Origin: Pseudomonas sp. F(2018)
Lineage (GTDB): Bacteria; Pseudomonadota; Gammaproteobacteria; Pseudomonadales; Pseudomonadaceae
Assembly: GCF_005508865.1 (NCBI RefSeq)
Contig: NZ_SCOM01000004.1
Location: forward strand, 248,001-312,000
Length of the DNA: 64,000 nucleotides
Reading direction: 5' to 3'
Shown: positions 1-9,459 of the stretch, in pieces
Layout of the letters: every line of letters starts with the position of its first letter
How positions within the stretch are numbered: position 1 is the first letter of the stretch
Made by a program: the position numbers and the translations under genes
The notes under the pieces: generated by a model
Database searches by the model: none
What the model was told of the DNA's origin: nothing
Seen by the model: the letters and a program-made list of their open reading frames with translations, nothing else

Positions 1-746
1 AGTTGCTGCGCCAGCTCGCCCTTGAGCACGTTGCTGGTGCCGACGAACTCGGCGACGAAGGCGCTGGCCGGGTTCATGTACAGGTTGCGCGGGGTGTCGA
101 CCTGCTCGATGCGGCCCTTGTTGAACACCGCCACCCGGTCGGACATGGACAGGGCCTCGCCCTGGTCGTGGGTGACGAAGATGAAGGTGATGCCGAGCTG
201 GCGCTGCAGCTTCTTCAGCTCGCTCTGCATCTGCTCGCGCAGCTTGAGATCGAGGGCGCCCAGCGGCTCGTCGAGCAGCAGCACCCGCGGGCGATTGACC
301 AGGGCCCTGGCGAGTGCGACGCGCTGGCGCTGACCGCCGGACAGCTGTGCCGGCTTGCGCACGCCATAGCCGCCGAGGGCGACCAGGGCCAGCGCCTCTT
401 CGGCGCGGGCCAGGCGCTCGGCCTTGGCCACGCCCTTGACCTTGAGGCCGTAGGCGACGTTCTCCAGCACGTTCATGTGCGGGAACAGGGCGTAATCCTG
501 AAACACCGTGTTGACGTCGCGCTGGTAGGGCGGCAGGCCGGCGGCCTCCTCGCCGTGGATGCGGATGGAGCCGGCGCTGGGCTGCTCGAAGCCGGCGATC
601 AGGCGCAGGCAGGTGGTCTTGCCCGAGCCGGAGGGGCCGAGCATGGAAAAGAATTCGCCGTCCCGGATGTCGATGGACACCCGGTCGACGGCCTTGACCT
701 CGCCGAACACGCGGGACACATCGGTGAATTGCACTGCAAGGGTCAT
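1..746 (-). CDS. PotA-type ABC transporter ATP-binding protein (partial)
   Basis: This is the ATPase of a spermidine/putrescine-type importer, cut by the window edge, so the C-terminal part is missing. The reverse strand reads MTLAVQFTDVSRVFG, then a Walker A (GPSGSGKTT), a Q-loop (FQDYALFPHMNV), the signature LSGGQRQRVALARAL, a Walker B (LLLDEPLGALD) and the switch His in FVTHDQGEA. GGAG lies 8 bases before the ATG. It follows the YdcS-like binding protein in the same direction, matching the ydcS-ydcT order of the E. coli putrescine system; permease genes would be expected beyond the window. The ABC assignment is certain, the polyamine substrate is inferred from context. Confidence 0.9.
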   Translation of the reverse strand, partial: MTLAVQFTDVSRVFGEVKAVDRVSIDIRDGEFFSMLGPSGSGKTTCLRLIAGFEQPSAGSIRIHGEEAAGLPPYQRDVNTVFQDYALFPHMNVLENVAYGLKVKGVAKAERLARAEEALALVALGGYGVRKPAQLSGGQRQRVALARALVNRPRVLLLDEPLGALDLKLREQMQSELKKLQRQLGITFIFVTHDQGEALSMSDRVAVFNKGRIEQVDTPRNLYMNPASAFVAEFVGTSNVLKGELAQQ

Positions 747-860
747 CTCGAACACTCCAGGAGGAAAGCCACCCACCACCCCTGCCAGGGTTTTGCCGAC
801 ACGGGGCAGGAGCGTCGGTGGTGGGTGTACAACGGGAAAGCGGTGGAAGTAGGGACTACT

Positions 861-944
861 CCCTCTCCCAAAGGGAGAGGGGAGATCAATCGCGTAGGGC
901 GGGTGAAACCCGCAGTGGAGGCCGCGGGTTTCACCCGCCCTACG
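861..944. repeat. Composite palindromic (REP-like) element
   Basis: Two adjacent hairpins lie in the gap between the binding protein and the ATPase gene. The first is CCCTCTCCC (861-869) with GGGAGAGGG (873-881). The second has perfect 21-base arms at 893-913 and 924-944, beginning CGTAGGGCGGGTGAAACC. The same two-hairpin design recurs at 17521-17605 with a different long arm. Such intergenic palindromes in Pseudomonas are usually REP-like elements; this one could also weaken read-through inside the operon. Confidence 0.7.
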
Positions 945-959
945 TGGTCAGCAGGATGC

Positions 960-2111
960 TTACCTTCCGCCCATGATGGCGATGTAGTCCTGGGTCCAGC
1001 GGCTATAGGGCACGTACTTGCCACCCTCGGCCTGCGGGGTCTTCCAGAAGGCGATCTTGTCGAAGTTGTCGAAGCCGTTGGTCTTGCAACCCTCGGCGCC
1101 GAGCAGGGCGTTGCCTTCGCACGCGGTCGGTACCGCCGGCACCGAGCCGAACCAGGCGGCCAGGTCACCCTGCAGCTTGGGCTGCAGCGACCAGTCCATC
1201 CACTTGTAGGCGCACACCGGGTGCTTGGCCTCGGCGTGCAGCATGGTGGTGTCGGCCCAGCCGGTGGCCCCTTCGCTGGGCACGGTGGAGGCGATCTCCT
1301 GCTTCTCCAGCTGCAGCGCATTGACCTGGTACGGCCAGGCGCTGGAGGCGACCACGCCCTCGTTCTTGAAGTCGTTCATCTGCACGGTGACGTCGTGCCA
1401 GTAGCGGTGGATCAGCGGTTGCTGCTGACGCAGCAGTTCCAGCGCGGCGGCGTACTGCTCCTCGTTGAGCAGGTAGGGATCGGTGATGCCCAGCTCCGGC
1501 TTGTGCGTCTTCAGGTACAGCGCGGCGTCGGCGATATAGATCGGGCCGTCGTAGGCCTGCACGCGGCCTTTGTTGCTCTTGCCGTCGGCCAGGGTCTGTT
1601 CCTCGAATACCACCTTCCAGCTGCTCGGCGCCTCCTTGAACAGCTTGGTGCTGTACATCAGCACGTTCGGGCCCCACTGGTAGGGCGTGCCGTAGTGCTG
1701 GCCGCCGACCACGTGCCAGGGTGCATTCTTCAGGCGCTCGTCGATGTTCTTCCAGCTGGGGATCAGGTCGACGTTGACCGGCTGCACGCGCTTGCCGGCG
1801 ATCAGGCGCAGGGAGGCGTCACCCGAGGCGGTGACCAGGTCGTAGCCGCCCTTGGCCATCAGGCTGACCATCTCGTCGGAGGTGGCGGCGGTCTTGACGT
1901 TGACCTTGCAGCCCGAGTCCTTCTCGAACTGGGTCACCCAGTCGTAGTTCTTGTCGGTCTCGCCGCGCTCGATGTAACCGGGCCAGGCGATGATATCGAG
2001 CTGGCCTTCGGCCTGGCCCAGGGTCTTGAGCGGTTCGGCGGCCTGCACGGCGCTTGCGGCGAGCAGGGCGGTGGCGACAGCGCTGAGCAGTGCGGTTCTT
2101 GGCGCGGACAT
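960..2111 (-). CDS. ydcS: YdcS-like polyamine ABC transporter substrate-binding protein
   Basis: A 383-residue periplasmic binding protein. Residues 1-24 form a signal peptide ending ASAVQA-AE. The mature part is of the PotD/YdcS class (IIAWPGYIERGETD near residue 40, DEMVSLMAKGGYDLVTASGDAS, and WGPNVLMYSTKLF). AGAGGGA precedes the ATG at good distance. It lies 81 bases downstream of the aminobutyraldehyde dehydrogenase gene and upstream of the PotA-type ATPase, all on the minus strand, so the unit probably couples putrescine-type uptake to its oxidation. In E. coli YdcS has also been linked to polyhydroxybutyrate; nothing here tests that. Confidence 0.88.
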   Translation of the reverse strand: MSAPRTALLSAVATALLAASAVQAAEPLKTLGQAEGQLDIIAWPGYIERGETDKNYDWVTQFEKDSGCKVNVKTAATSDEMVSLMAKGGYDLVTASGDASLRLIAGKRVQPVNVDLIPSWKNIDERLKNAPWHVVGGQHYGTPYQWGPNVLMYSTKLFKEAPSSWKVVFEEQTLADGKSNKGRVQAYDGPIYIADAALYLKTHKPELGITDPYLLNEEQYAAALELLRQQQPLIHRYWHDVTVQMNDFKNEGVVASSAWPYQVNALQLEKQEIASTVPSEGATGWADTTMLHAEAKHPVCAYKWMDWSLQPKLQGDLAAWFGSVPAVPTACEGNALLGAEGCKTNGFDNFDKIAFWKTPQAEGGKYVPYSRWTQDYIAIMGGR

Positions 2112-2192
2112 CGTGATTCCCTCTTGTTGTGACCTGTTATCGGGGCAGATGAATGTCGTTCGGCAAGACGGCTGCCGAGCCGGCGGTTGGTT

Positions 2193-3647
2193 TCAGTCTA
2201 GTTGTTGTCCATGGCGCGCCATGATGTGGCGTACCACGCTGTAGTCCTGCAACGAGTCGCTGGACAGGTCCTTGCCGTAGCCGGAGCGCTTGAGCCCGCC
2301 GTGGGGCATCTCGCTGGCCAGCATGAAATGGGTGTTGATCCAGGTGCAGCCGTACTGCAGGCGGTTGGCCAGCTGGAAGGCCTTGTCCAGGTCCTGCGTC
2401 CACACCGAGCTGGCCAGGCCGTACTCGGAGTCGTTGGCCCAATCCAGCGCCTGGCTCAGCTGGTCGAAGCGGGTGACCGTGACCACCGGGCCGAACACCT
2501 CGCGCTGGACGATCTCGTCGCTCTGCCTGCAGCCGGCCAGCAGGGTCGGCTGGTAGTGGAAGCCGGGGCCGGAATGCACGGCGGCGCCAGTGACCCGCTC
2601 GATATGCGGCTGACCGAGGGCGCGCTCGACGAAGCTGGCCACGCGGTCGCGCTGGCGAGCGCTGATCAGCGGGCCGATCTCGTTGTCGGCGTCCTTCTTG
2701 CGGGCGAAGCGGATGCTCGCCACGGCCTCGCCCAGCTCGCTCACCAGGCGGTCGTGGATGCCGGCCTGGGCGTAGATGCGGCAGGCGGCGGTGCAGTCCT
2801 GGCCGGCGTTGTAGTAGCCGTGGGTGCGGATGCCCTGGACCAAGGCGTCGAGGTCGGCGTCGTTGCAGACGATCACCGGCGCCTTGCCGCCCAGCTCCAG
2901 GTGAGTGCGTTTCAGGGTGCGCGCGGCGCTCTGCAGGATCTTCTGACCGGTGACGATATCGCCGGTCAGCGACACCATGCGCACCCGCGGGTGGCCGACC
3001 AGGCTGCTGCCGATGCCTTCGCCGCCGCCGCAGACGATGTTCAGCACGCCGGCCGGCAGGATCTCGCGCAGCGCCGGCGCCAGCGCCAGGATCGACAGCG
3101 GTGTGTGCTCCGAGGGTTTGAAGATCATGGTGTTGCCGGCGGCCAGGGCCGGGGCGATCTTCCACGCGGCCATCATCAGTGGGTAGTTCCACGGCGCGAT
3201 GGAGGCGACCACGCCGACCGGGTCGCGGCGCACCAGGCTGGTATGTCCGGCCACGTATTCGCCGGCCAGCTGGCCCTGCTGGCAGCGCACGGCGCCGGCG
3301 AAGAAGCGGAACACGTCGGCGGTGGCCGGCAGGTCGTCCTGGCGCGCCAGGTGCACGGGCTTGCCGCAGTTCAGCGCCTCCAGCGCCGCCAGTTGCTCGG
3401 CCTGGGCGTCAATGGCATCGGCGATGGCGAGCAGGGCGCTGGCGCGCTGGGCGGGAGTGGTGCGCGACCAGCTTGGGAAGGCGCGATGGGCGGCCTGGAC
3501 GGCGGCCTCCAGCTGTTCCAGCGAGGCCTCGGCGATGCTGCACAGCACTTCGCCGCTGGCCGGGTTGAGGATGGTTTCGGCGACGCCTTCCCCGCCGACC
3601 AGTTGGCCGTCGATCAGCAATGCGCTGTGCAGGGTGGGCGTGCTCAT
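2193..3647 (-). CDS. patD: Gamma-aminobutyraldehyde dehydrogenase
   Basis: A 484-residue NAD-dependent aldehyde dehydrogenase of the PatD/YdcW (Prr) type, which oxidises 4-aminobutanal from putrescine to GABA. Visible motifs are SIAPWNYPLMMAAWKIAPA (substrate entry), the general-base Glu in LELGGKAPV, and the catalytic Cys in NAGQDCTAACRIY, a version typical of this subfamily. The C-terminus carries PHGGLKRSGYGKD. An in-frame ATG 12 codons upstream exists, but MSTPTLHS fits the family start better. The downstream ydcS-like gene supports the polyamine assignment. The LysR gene just upstream on the same strand may control it. Confidence 0.88.
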   Translation of the reverse strand: MSTPTLHSALLIDGQLVGGEGVAETILNPASGEVLCSIAEASLEQLEAAVQAAHRAFPSWSRTTPAQRASALLAIADAIDAQAEQLAALEALNCGKPVHLARQDDLPATADVFRFFAGAVRCQQGQLAGEYVAGHTSLVRRDPVGVVASIAPWNYPLMMAAWKIAPALAAGNTMIFKPSEHTPLSILALAPALREILPAGVLNIVCGGGEGIGSSLVGHPRVRMVSLTGDIVTGQKILQSAARTLKRTHLELGGKAPVIVCNDADLDALVQGIRTHGYYNAGQDCTAACRIYAQAGIHDRLVSELGEAVASIRFARKKDADNEIGPLISARQRDRVASFVERALGQPHIERVTGAAVHSGPGFHYQPTLLAGCRQSDEIVQREVFGPVVTVTRFDQLSQALDWANDSEYGLASSVWTQDLDKAFQLANRLQYGCTWINTHFMLASEMPHGGLKRSGYGKDLSSDSLQDYSVVRHIMARHGQQLD

Positions 3648-3782
3648 CTTCGCGTTTCTTCTGTTATTCGCTGCGGCAGGCATGGCGGCTCCGGTTGGCC
3701 CGGGCGCCCGCGTCCATAAGGAAGCGAGACTAGAGTCCGGGCTTGAGGTCTACAAATTCTAAATATTGAAAGCGGCGTTCGA

Positions 3783-4694
3783 TTAAATCGAAACCTTGCG
3801 ACTGTTGGGCTGCTCGCGGGCCAGGGTCAGGAACGGATCGACCAGCGCCGGCCGCGCGGTGCCGCGGCGCCAGGCCAGGCCGACGTCGAGTGGCTCGCCG
3901 AGGTCCACCAGCGGGCGCGCCTCGATGATGTCGCCCTCCAGCGACCAGGGCCGGTAGGTCATGTCCGGCTGGATCGACAGGCCGAGGCCTGCCGCCACCA
4001 GGCTGCGCACGGCCTCCACCGAGGCGGTGCGCAGCGTCACGTGCGGCGTCAGGCCGGCGCGGCTCCAGATGCGCTGGGTGTGCAGGCCCATCTCGTCGGC
4101 GTTGAGCTGGATCAGCGGCTCGCCGGCCACGTCGGCGAGGCCGATGCTGTCGCGCTCCAGCAGCGGATGCCGGGCCGGCAGCCATAGACGGTGTGGCGAG
4201 TGGGTCAACACCTCGGTCTGTAGGGCGTGGCGATCTTCCAGGTTGGAGAGGATCAGCACGCCAACGTCGATCTCGCCACTCACCAGCAGGTGCTCGATAT
4301 AGGGACGCTCGTCCTCCACCACGCGGGTCTGCACGTTGGGATAGGCGCGCTGGAAGCGGGTGATCAGATCGGCCAGGTAGTAGCCGGCCACCAGGCTGGT
4401 CACGCCGATGGTGAGGCTGCCGGCAACCTGATCGGTGCTCTGCTGCAGGCTGCGCTTGGCGTTGTCCACGGTGGCCAGGATCAGGTGCGCCTGGCGCAGG
4501 AACTGGTGGCCCTGGTGGGTCAGGCTCATGCCCTTGGCGTGGCGGTTGAACAGGCTGACGCCGATCTCCTCCTCCAGCTGCTGGATGGCCAGGGTCAGGG
4601 TCGACTGGGAGATGAACACCGCCTGGGCGGCGGCGGAGATCGAGCCGGTCTCGGCGACGGCGATGAAGTGGCGGATCTGGCGCAGGGTCATCAT
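3783..4694 (-). CDS. LysR family transcriptional regulator
   Basis: About 303 residues. The N-terminal winged helix reads LRQIRHFIAVAETGSISAAA followed by ISQSTLTLAIQQLEEEIGVSLF, the standard LysR DNA-binding signature, and the rest is a type-2 periplasmic-binding-like effector domain. I start at the ATG at 4694 because the upstream in-frame start is a TTG. It lies 135 bases upstream of patD in the same orientation, so control of the polyamine genes is plausible. The AT-rich gap (TTCAATATTTAGAA near 3760) could hold LysR-type half sites. The effector cannot be read from sequence. Confidence 0.88.
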   Translation of the reverse strand: MMTLRQIRHFIAVAETGSISAAAQAVFISQSTLTLAIQQLEEEIGVSLFNRHAKGMSLTHQGHQFLRQAHLILATVDNAKRSLQQSTDQVAGSLTIGVTSLVAGYYLADLITRFQRAYPNVQTRVVEDERPYIEHLLVSGEIDVGVLILSNLEDRHALQTEVLTHSPHRLWLPARHPLLERDSIGLADVAGEPLIQLNADEMGLHTQRIWSRAGLTPHVTLRTASVEAVRSLVAAGLGLSIQPDMTYRPWSLEGDIIEARPLVDLGEPLDVGLAWRRGTARPALVDPFLTLAREQPNSRKVSI

Positions 4695-4891
4695 GACGGG
4701 CAATCCGGTGCGGCGGGCTGTGGGGATTATGGTTTATCGAAAATAGCTAAAGCCGTTCTTTTTATTCGAAAGAAGAGGGCTTGTCCCTGGCGCCTGCAAT
4801 ATTCCGAAGCACTGCGTCACTTCCGCCCGGGGGGCATGTGGCTAGAATCGGGGCACTTCCATGGAACGGTTAACCCTGAAGGAGGGCTCAG

Positions 4892-5635
4892 ATGAATACC
4901 CGTGGACTGCTCGACCAATTGCTCAAATCCGGCCAGGACCTGCTGCAGCAGAAGTCCGGCTCATCGTCGCCCGGCGGCCTGGGCGGATTGCTCGGTGGCA
5001 TCGCCGGCGGCGCGAGTGGCGGTAAAGGCGGTGGCGATCTCGGCACCCTGCTCAAGGGCGCCGGCGGCGGTGCGCTGGCAGCCGGTGCCCTGGGCCTGCT
5101 GCTGGGTAACAAGAGCGCGCGCAAGCTGGGCGGCAAGGCGCTGACCTATGGCGGCCTGGCCGCGCTCGGGGTGATCGCCTACAAGGCCTACGGCAACTGG
5201 CAGGCCCAGCAACAAGGCACGGCGCAGCCGCGCGTCGAGCCGCAGACCGTCGACCGCCTGCCGGCGCCCCAGGCCGAGCTGCACAGCCAGGCCATCCTCA
5301 AGGCGCTGGTGGCGGCGGCCAAGGCCGATGGCCATGTGGACGCCAAGGAGCGCCAGCTGATCGAGGAGCAGATCGGCGCGCTGGCCAACGATCCCGAGCT
5401 GCTGCGCTGGCTGGACGCCGAGCTGAACAAACCGCTCGACCCGGGCGAGGTGGCGCGTGCCGCCACTACCCCGGAGATGGCCGCGGAGATGTACATCGCC
5501 AGCGTGCTGATGGTGGACGAGGAGCACTTCATGGAGCGCGCCTACCTGGAGGAGCTGGCGCGTCAGCTCAAGCTGGATCCGTCGCTCAAGGCCGAGCTGG
5601 AAGCTCAGGTGCGCCAGGAACTGGTGGTCAGCTGA
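4892..5635 (+). CDS. DUF533 / TerB-like inner membrane protein (YebE-like)
   Basis: A 247-residue protein preceded by a strong AAGGAGGG. Residues 28-60 are an extreme Gly-rich stretch. A hydrophobic segment covers about 62-105 (GGGALAAGALGLLLG, then LTYGGLAALGVIAYKAYG). A helical TerB-like acidic domain follows (ILKALVAAAKADGHVDAKE, then MAAEMYIASVLMVDEEHFMERAYL). This layout matches DUF533 proteins such as E. coli YebE, whose function is not established. It converges on the diguanylate cyclase gene with only 3 bases between the stops and no visible terminator. Confidence 0.85.
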   Translation: MNTRGLLDQLLKSGQDLLQQKSGSSSPGGLGGLLGGIAGGASGGKGGGDLGTLLKGAGGGALAAGALGLLLGNKSARKLGGKALTYGGLAALGVIAYKAYGNWQAQQQGTAQPRVEPQTVDRLPAPQAELHSQAILKALVAAAKADGHVDAKERQLIEEQIGALANDPELLRWLDAELNKPLDPGEVARAATTPEMAAEMYIASVLMVDEEHFMERAYLEELARQLKLDPSLKAELEAQVRQELVVS

Positions 5636-5638
5636 GGC

Positions 5639-7270
5639 TCAGGCGGGGTTCCGGGTGCCGTCCTGGAACTCCGCGCGATTACGCCCGGCGTGCTTGGCGC
5701 GATACAGCGCCTGGTCGGCCAGCTCCAGCACGCTCTCCAGTTCGGCATTGTCCAGCGGCCACAGGGCGCCGCCGATGCTGCAGCCGATCCTCACTTCCTG
5801 TTCGTCGATCCGCACCGGTTGTTGCAGGCCATGCAGCACGCGCTCGGCCACGTAACGAATGCGCGCCTGCGCTTCCTCGTCCTGCACCCGTAGCACCAGC
5901 ACGAACTCGTCGCCGCCCAGGCGCGCCACCAGGTCGCCTTCGCGTACGCAGCCGCGCAGGCGTACGGCCACGTGCTTGAGCAACTGGTCGCCGGCGGCGT
6001 GGCCGAGCTGGTCGTTGACCGGCTTGAAGCCGTCCAGGTCGAGATAGAGCAGGGCCAGGGCGCCTTCGCGCTGCTTGGCCAGCATGAGGAATTTCTCCAG
6101 CGCGGCGCGGTTGGCCAGGCCGGTCAGCGGGTCGCTGTAGGCCTTGTTCTCCATCAGGCCGAGGGCGTTCTGCTGGTGGGTCAGGCTCTCCACCAGATGG
6201 CGGATCGACTGGCTGAGCACGGCGATCTCACGGGGGCTGTCGAGGTCGGGGATCTCGGCGATCTGCCCGACGCTGAGGCGGTCGGCGGCTTCGGCGATCT
6301 GGCGCAGCGGGCGGGTGAAGTAGCCGGTCAGCAGCCAGCCGACGGCGGCGAACAGCAGCGCCAGGCCGACGCCCCACAGCACGATGTTGGTGCTCAGCGC
6401 CCGGGCCGGCGCATAGGCCTCGTCCAGCGATTGCCGCGCCACCACTATCCAGCCGAGACCGGCATAGTCCTGGTAGCCCTGGCTGGCGGCGAAGCTGGTG
6501 ACGTACTCCTGGCCGTCCGGCCAGCGTTGCACGGCCCACTGGCCATCCTCGGCGAGAGGGCGATCGAGGGCATGCAGTTCCAGGCGCTGGCCGATCATGG
6601 CCTTGGGGCCGAGCAGCACCGTGTGGTCGCTCCCGAGGATCAGAAACTCCACATTGCGGCGCTGCTGGATGGGCTCGACCAGCGAGCGCCGCACCTCGTC
6701 CGCCCAGGCCCAGGACAGGTGGGTAGCCAGCACCCCGGCCAGCTTGTCGTTCGGGCCGTACACCGGCAGGCTGATGTCGACGAACTTCATCGGTTCGCCG
6801 CTCGGGTTGGGCAGCAGCTTGGCCAGCAGCACGGCCTCGTGCACGTCGCCGATGAACAGGCCGCGGTAGCCCTGGATATACACCGGGCGCTGGGCCAGGC
6901 TGGCGCCCTGGAGGATGCCGCCGCTGGAGGCCAGCACGCTGCCCTTGGGGTCGGTGAAGCCGATCCAGGCGATGCTGGGAATCTCCCGCTTGAGGCGGTC
7001 GAGCAGCTCGCGGATCTGCCCGGCGTCGTCCGGCTGGCGCAGCACATTCAGGCTGCCGAGCACCTGCAGGTAGGCGGCTCGGCTGGCCATGTCGCGGTCC
7101 AGGCGGTCGATCATCTGCAGCGAAACTTCTACCAGGTCACGGCCGACTTCTTCGCGGATGCGCTGACTGGATTCGTTGCCGATCAGTGTGCCGAGCAGCC
7201 AGCTGAGCAGGGTCACCAGCAGGGCGATGAGCAGGGCGATATGGCTGCGCAGACTGAAGGCTGGGCGCAT
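5639..7270 (-). CDS. Membrane-bound diguanylate cyclase (Cache-HAMP-GGDEF)
   Basis: About 543 residues. A transmembrane helix at the N-terminus (HIALLIALLVTLLSWLLG) is followed by a roughly 270-residue periplasmic sensor resembling a double Cache domain, then a second helix (IVLWGVGLALLFAAVGWLLTG), a HAMP segment and a GGDEF domain. The active loop is intact GGDEF, with an RxxD inhibitory site (REGD) five residues before it, so it should make cyclic di-GMP under product inhibition. No EAL domain follows. CGGAG sits 9 bases before the ATG at 7270; an ATG at 7291 is the alternative start. It diverges from the exosortase target gene. Confidence 0.88.
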   Translation of the reverse strand: MRPAFSLRSHIALLIALLVTLLSWLLGTLIGNESSQRIREEVGRDLVEVSLQMIDRLDRDMASRAAYLQVLGSLNVLRQPDDAGQIRELLDRLKREIPSIAWIGFTDPKGSVLASSGGILQGASLAQRPVYIQGYRGLFIGDVHEAVLLAKLLPNPSGEPMKFVDISLPVYGPNDKLAGVLATHLSWAWADEVRRSLVEPIQQRRNVEFLILGSDHTVLLGPKAMIGQRLELHALDRPLAEDGQWAVQRWPDGQEYVTSFAASQGYQDYAGLGWIVVARQSLDEAYAPARALSTNIVLWGVGLALLFAAVGWLLTGYFTRPLRQIAEAADRLSVGQIAEIPDLDSPREIAVLSQSIRHLVESLTHQQNALGLMENKAYSDPLTGLANRAALEKFLMLAKQREGALALLYLDLDGFKPVNDQLGHAAGDQLLKHVAVRLRGCVREGDLVARLGGDEFVLVLRVQDEEAQARIRYVAERVLHGLQQPVRIDEQEVRIGCSIGGALWPLDNAELESVLELADQALYRAKHAGRNRAEFQDGTRNPA

Positions 7271-7461
7271 CAACGGCGACTCCGAATGCATGACGGTGGC
7301 GGTTCGCCCTGGCGCGGGCCATAGCGGGGTGTCGGGCCTTCTCTGCAGGGTAGTTCAGGCCGCTCGGCGAGCATTCCACACAAAGCCCACGCAATCTTCA
7401 AACTTTTCCCACTCTGCGCTCGCAGCATCCCGCCATCAGCAATCGAGAGCGGGAGGTGGAT

Positions 7462-9459
7462 ATGTTGCCGGGAATTGGCAGGCGAACCCTTAGGGCGGCC
7501 CTGGGGCTGATGCTGTTGGGCTGCGCGACGCTGGTGGCGGCGCAGCAGGATCAGGGGGAGAGCCCTTACTTCGCGGTGGAGGGCGGCGATGGCGTGGTGG
7601 ACGCCCTGCCGCTGAAGTCCACCGATGTGCAGGTGCGCATTCTCGGCGTGATGGCCGATGTGCGGGTGGTGCAGCGCTATCGCAACGAGGGCCAGCAGGC
7701 GCTGGAGGCGCGCTACGTATTCCCCGGCTCGACCCGCGCGGCCGTGTACGGCATGACCGTGCGCCTGGGCGAGCGCGAGCTGCGTGCGCAGATCCGCGAG
7801 AAGCAGAAGGCCAAGGTCGAGTACCAGCAGGCCAAGAGTGCCGGCAAGACCGCGGCGCTGCTGGAGCAGCAGCGCGAGAACGTGTTCCAGATGCAGGTCG
7901 CCAACATCCTGCCGGGCGACGAAGTCGACGTGGAGTTGCGCTACACCGAGCTACTGCTGCCGGAGGAGGACGTGTACCGTTTCGTCTTTCCGACGGTGGT
8001 CGGGCCGCGCTACAACGGCAAGCCGGGCAGCGCTAGCCACAAGGCCGAGCCCTGGATCGCCACGGCCCATCTGGGCGAGGGCGTGCCGTCGAGTGCGGGC
8101 TTCAGTCTCGACATCGACCTGATGGCGCCGACGCCGCTGGCGGATGTCGCCTCGCCCAGCCACCCGCTGCGGCGTGAGCAGGTGGAGGCCAACCGGCTGC
8201 AACTGAGCCTGGGCGACGACGGCCGGCCGGCGAACAACCGCGACTTCGTGCTCGACTATCGCCTGTCCGGCGCCGACTTCCAGAGCGGTGTGCTGCTCAG
8301 CGAAGGCGCGCAGGAGAACTTCTTCCTCGCCCTGGTGGCGCCGCCACGGCAGGCGCCGAGCAGCCTGATCGTGCCGCGCGAGTACATCTTCGTGGTGGAT
8401 ATCTCCGGCTCCATGCACGGCTTCCCGCTGGATACCGCCAAGCAGCTGCTGCGCCAGCTGATCGGCGGCCTGCGCCCGGCCGACAGCTTCAACGTCCTGC
8501 TGTTCTCCGGCAGCAGTAGCATGCTGGCGCCGCAGTCGCAGCCGGCCACCGAGGACAATATCGAGACGGCGCTGGCGCTGCTCGACACGCAGATGGGCTC
8601 CGGTGGCACCGAGCTGTTGCCGGCGCTGCGTCAGGCCCTGGCGATACCGGTGGATGCCGAACGTTCGCGCAGCTTCGTGGTGGTCACCGACGGCTTCGTG
8701 GCGGTGGAGCGCGAGGCCTTCCGGCTGGTGCGCGAGAACCTGGACAAGGCCAACCTGTTCGCCTTCGGCATCGGCAGTTCGGTCAATCGCCAGCTGATCG
8801 AGGGGCTGGCTCGTGCCGGTCAGGGCGAGCCGTTCGTGGTGCTGGATGCCGAGTCGGCGCAGCAGGAGGCCGAGCGTCTGCGGCGGATGATCGATGCGCC
8901 GCTGCTGGCCAGCCCCAAGCTGACGTTCGAGGGGCTGGACGTCTACGACGTGGAGCCGGCGCTGCTGCCCGACCTGTTCGCCGAGCGCCCGCTGGCGGTG
9001 TTCGGCAAGTGGCGCGGCCCGGCCCAGGGTCGCCTGCGGGTGGAGGGGCATGGCAGCCAGGGTCCTTTCCGGGCCGAGGTGCCGATAGTTGCGGCCGAGG
9101 TGCGCAAGGACAGCCAGGCGCTGACGCATCTGTGGGCGCGCCGCCGGGTGGCCACGCTGGTGGACCAGGAAACCCTCGAGGGTGGTTACGAGCACAGCCA
9201 GGCGATTCTCGACCTCGGCCTCAAGTACGGGTTGCTGACGCCCTATACCTCGTTCATCGCCGTGGACGAGCAGGTGCGCAATCCCGATCCGGGCGCGGCG
9301 GCCAAGGTTCAGCAGCCATTGCCGCTGCCCCAGGGCGTGAGCAACCAGGCGATCGGCGCGCTGGTGCCGAGCACGCCGGAGCCGGCGGCCTGGGCCATGC
9401 TGCTGATCGCCGCGCTGGGCATGGTCTGGGCGAGCCGGCGCCGCAGCCATGCGCACTGA
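7462..9459 (+). CDS. VIT and von Willebrand A domain protein with PEP-CTERM sorting signal
   Basis: A 665-residue exported protein. A signal peptide spans residues 1-27 (ending LVAA-QQ). A VIT (inter-alpha-trypsin) domain covers about 35-165, and a vWA domain about 305-475 has an intact metal-binding site (D313-I-S-G-S, later GSGGTEL and VVTDGF). The C-terminus is a textbook PEP-CTERM tail: TPEPAAWAMLLIAALG, an aromatic turn and ASRRRSHAH. GGGAGG at 7451-7456 sets the start 5 bases later. The next gene, overlapping by 11 bases, is an exosortase, so this is very likely its dedicated substrate. LLGC in the signal peptide resembles a lipobox but does not fit the sorting tail. Confidence 0.9.
   Translation: MLPGIGRRTLRAALGLMLLGCATLVAAQQDQGESPYFAVEGGDGVVDALPLKSTDVQVRILGVMADVRVVQRYRNEGQQALEARYVFPGSTRAAVYGMTVRLGERELRAQIREKQKAKVEYQQAKSAGKTAALLEQQRENVFQMQVANILPGDEVDVELRYTELLLPEEDVYRFVFPTVVGPRYNGKPGSASHKAEPWIATAHLGEGVPSSAGFSLDIDLMAPTPLADVASPSHPLRREQVEANRLQLSLGDDGRPANNRDFVLDYRLSGADFQSGVLLSEGAQENFFLALVAPPRQAPSSLIVPREYIFVVDISGSMHGFPLDTAKQLLRQLIGGLRPADSFNVLLFSGSSSMLAPQSQPATEDNIETALALLDTQMGSGGTELLPALRQALAIPVDAERSRSFVVVTDGFVAVEREAFRLVRENLDKANLFAFGIGSSVNRQLIEGLARAGQGEPFVVLDAESAQQEAERLRRMIDAPLLASPKLTFEGLDVYDVEPALLPDLFAERPLAVFGKWRGPAQGRLRVEGHGSQGPFRAEVPIVAAEVRKDSQALTHLWARRRVATLVDQETLEGGYEHSQAILDLGLKYGLLTPYTSFIAVDEQVRNPDPGAAAKVQQPLPLPQGVSNQAIGALVPSTPEPAAWAMLLIAALGMVWASRRRSHAH

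Noticed and set aside
7462..7545. Lipoprotein signal (LLGC) at the start of the VIT/vWA protein
   Set aside because: The tetrapeptide fits a lipobox, but the hydrophobic core continues past it to a good type I site (LVAA-QQ) and the protein has a C-terminal PEP-CTERM tail, so lipidation is less likely.
9340..9459. LPXTG-type sortase target, as in the marine VIT/vWA proteins
   Set aside because: There is no LPXTG; the tail is TPEP plus helix plus RRR, and the partner gene is an exosortase, not a sortase.
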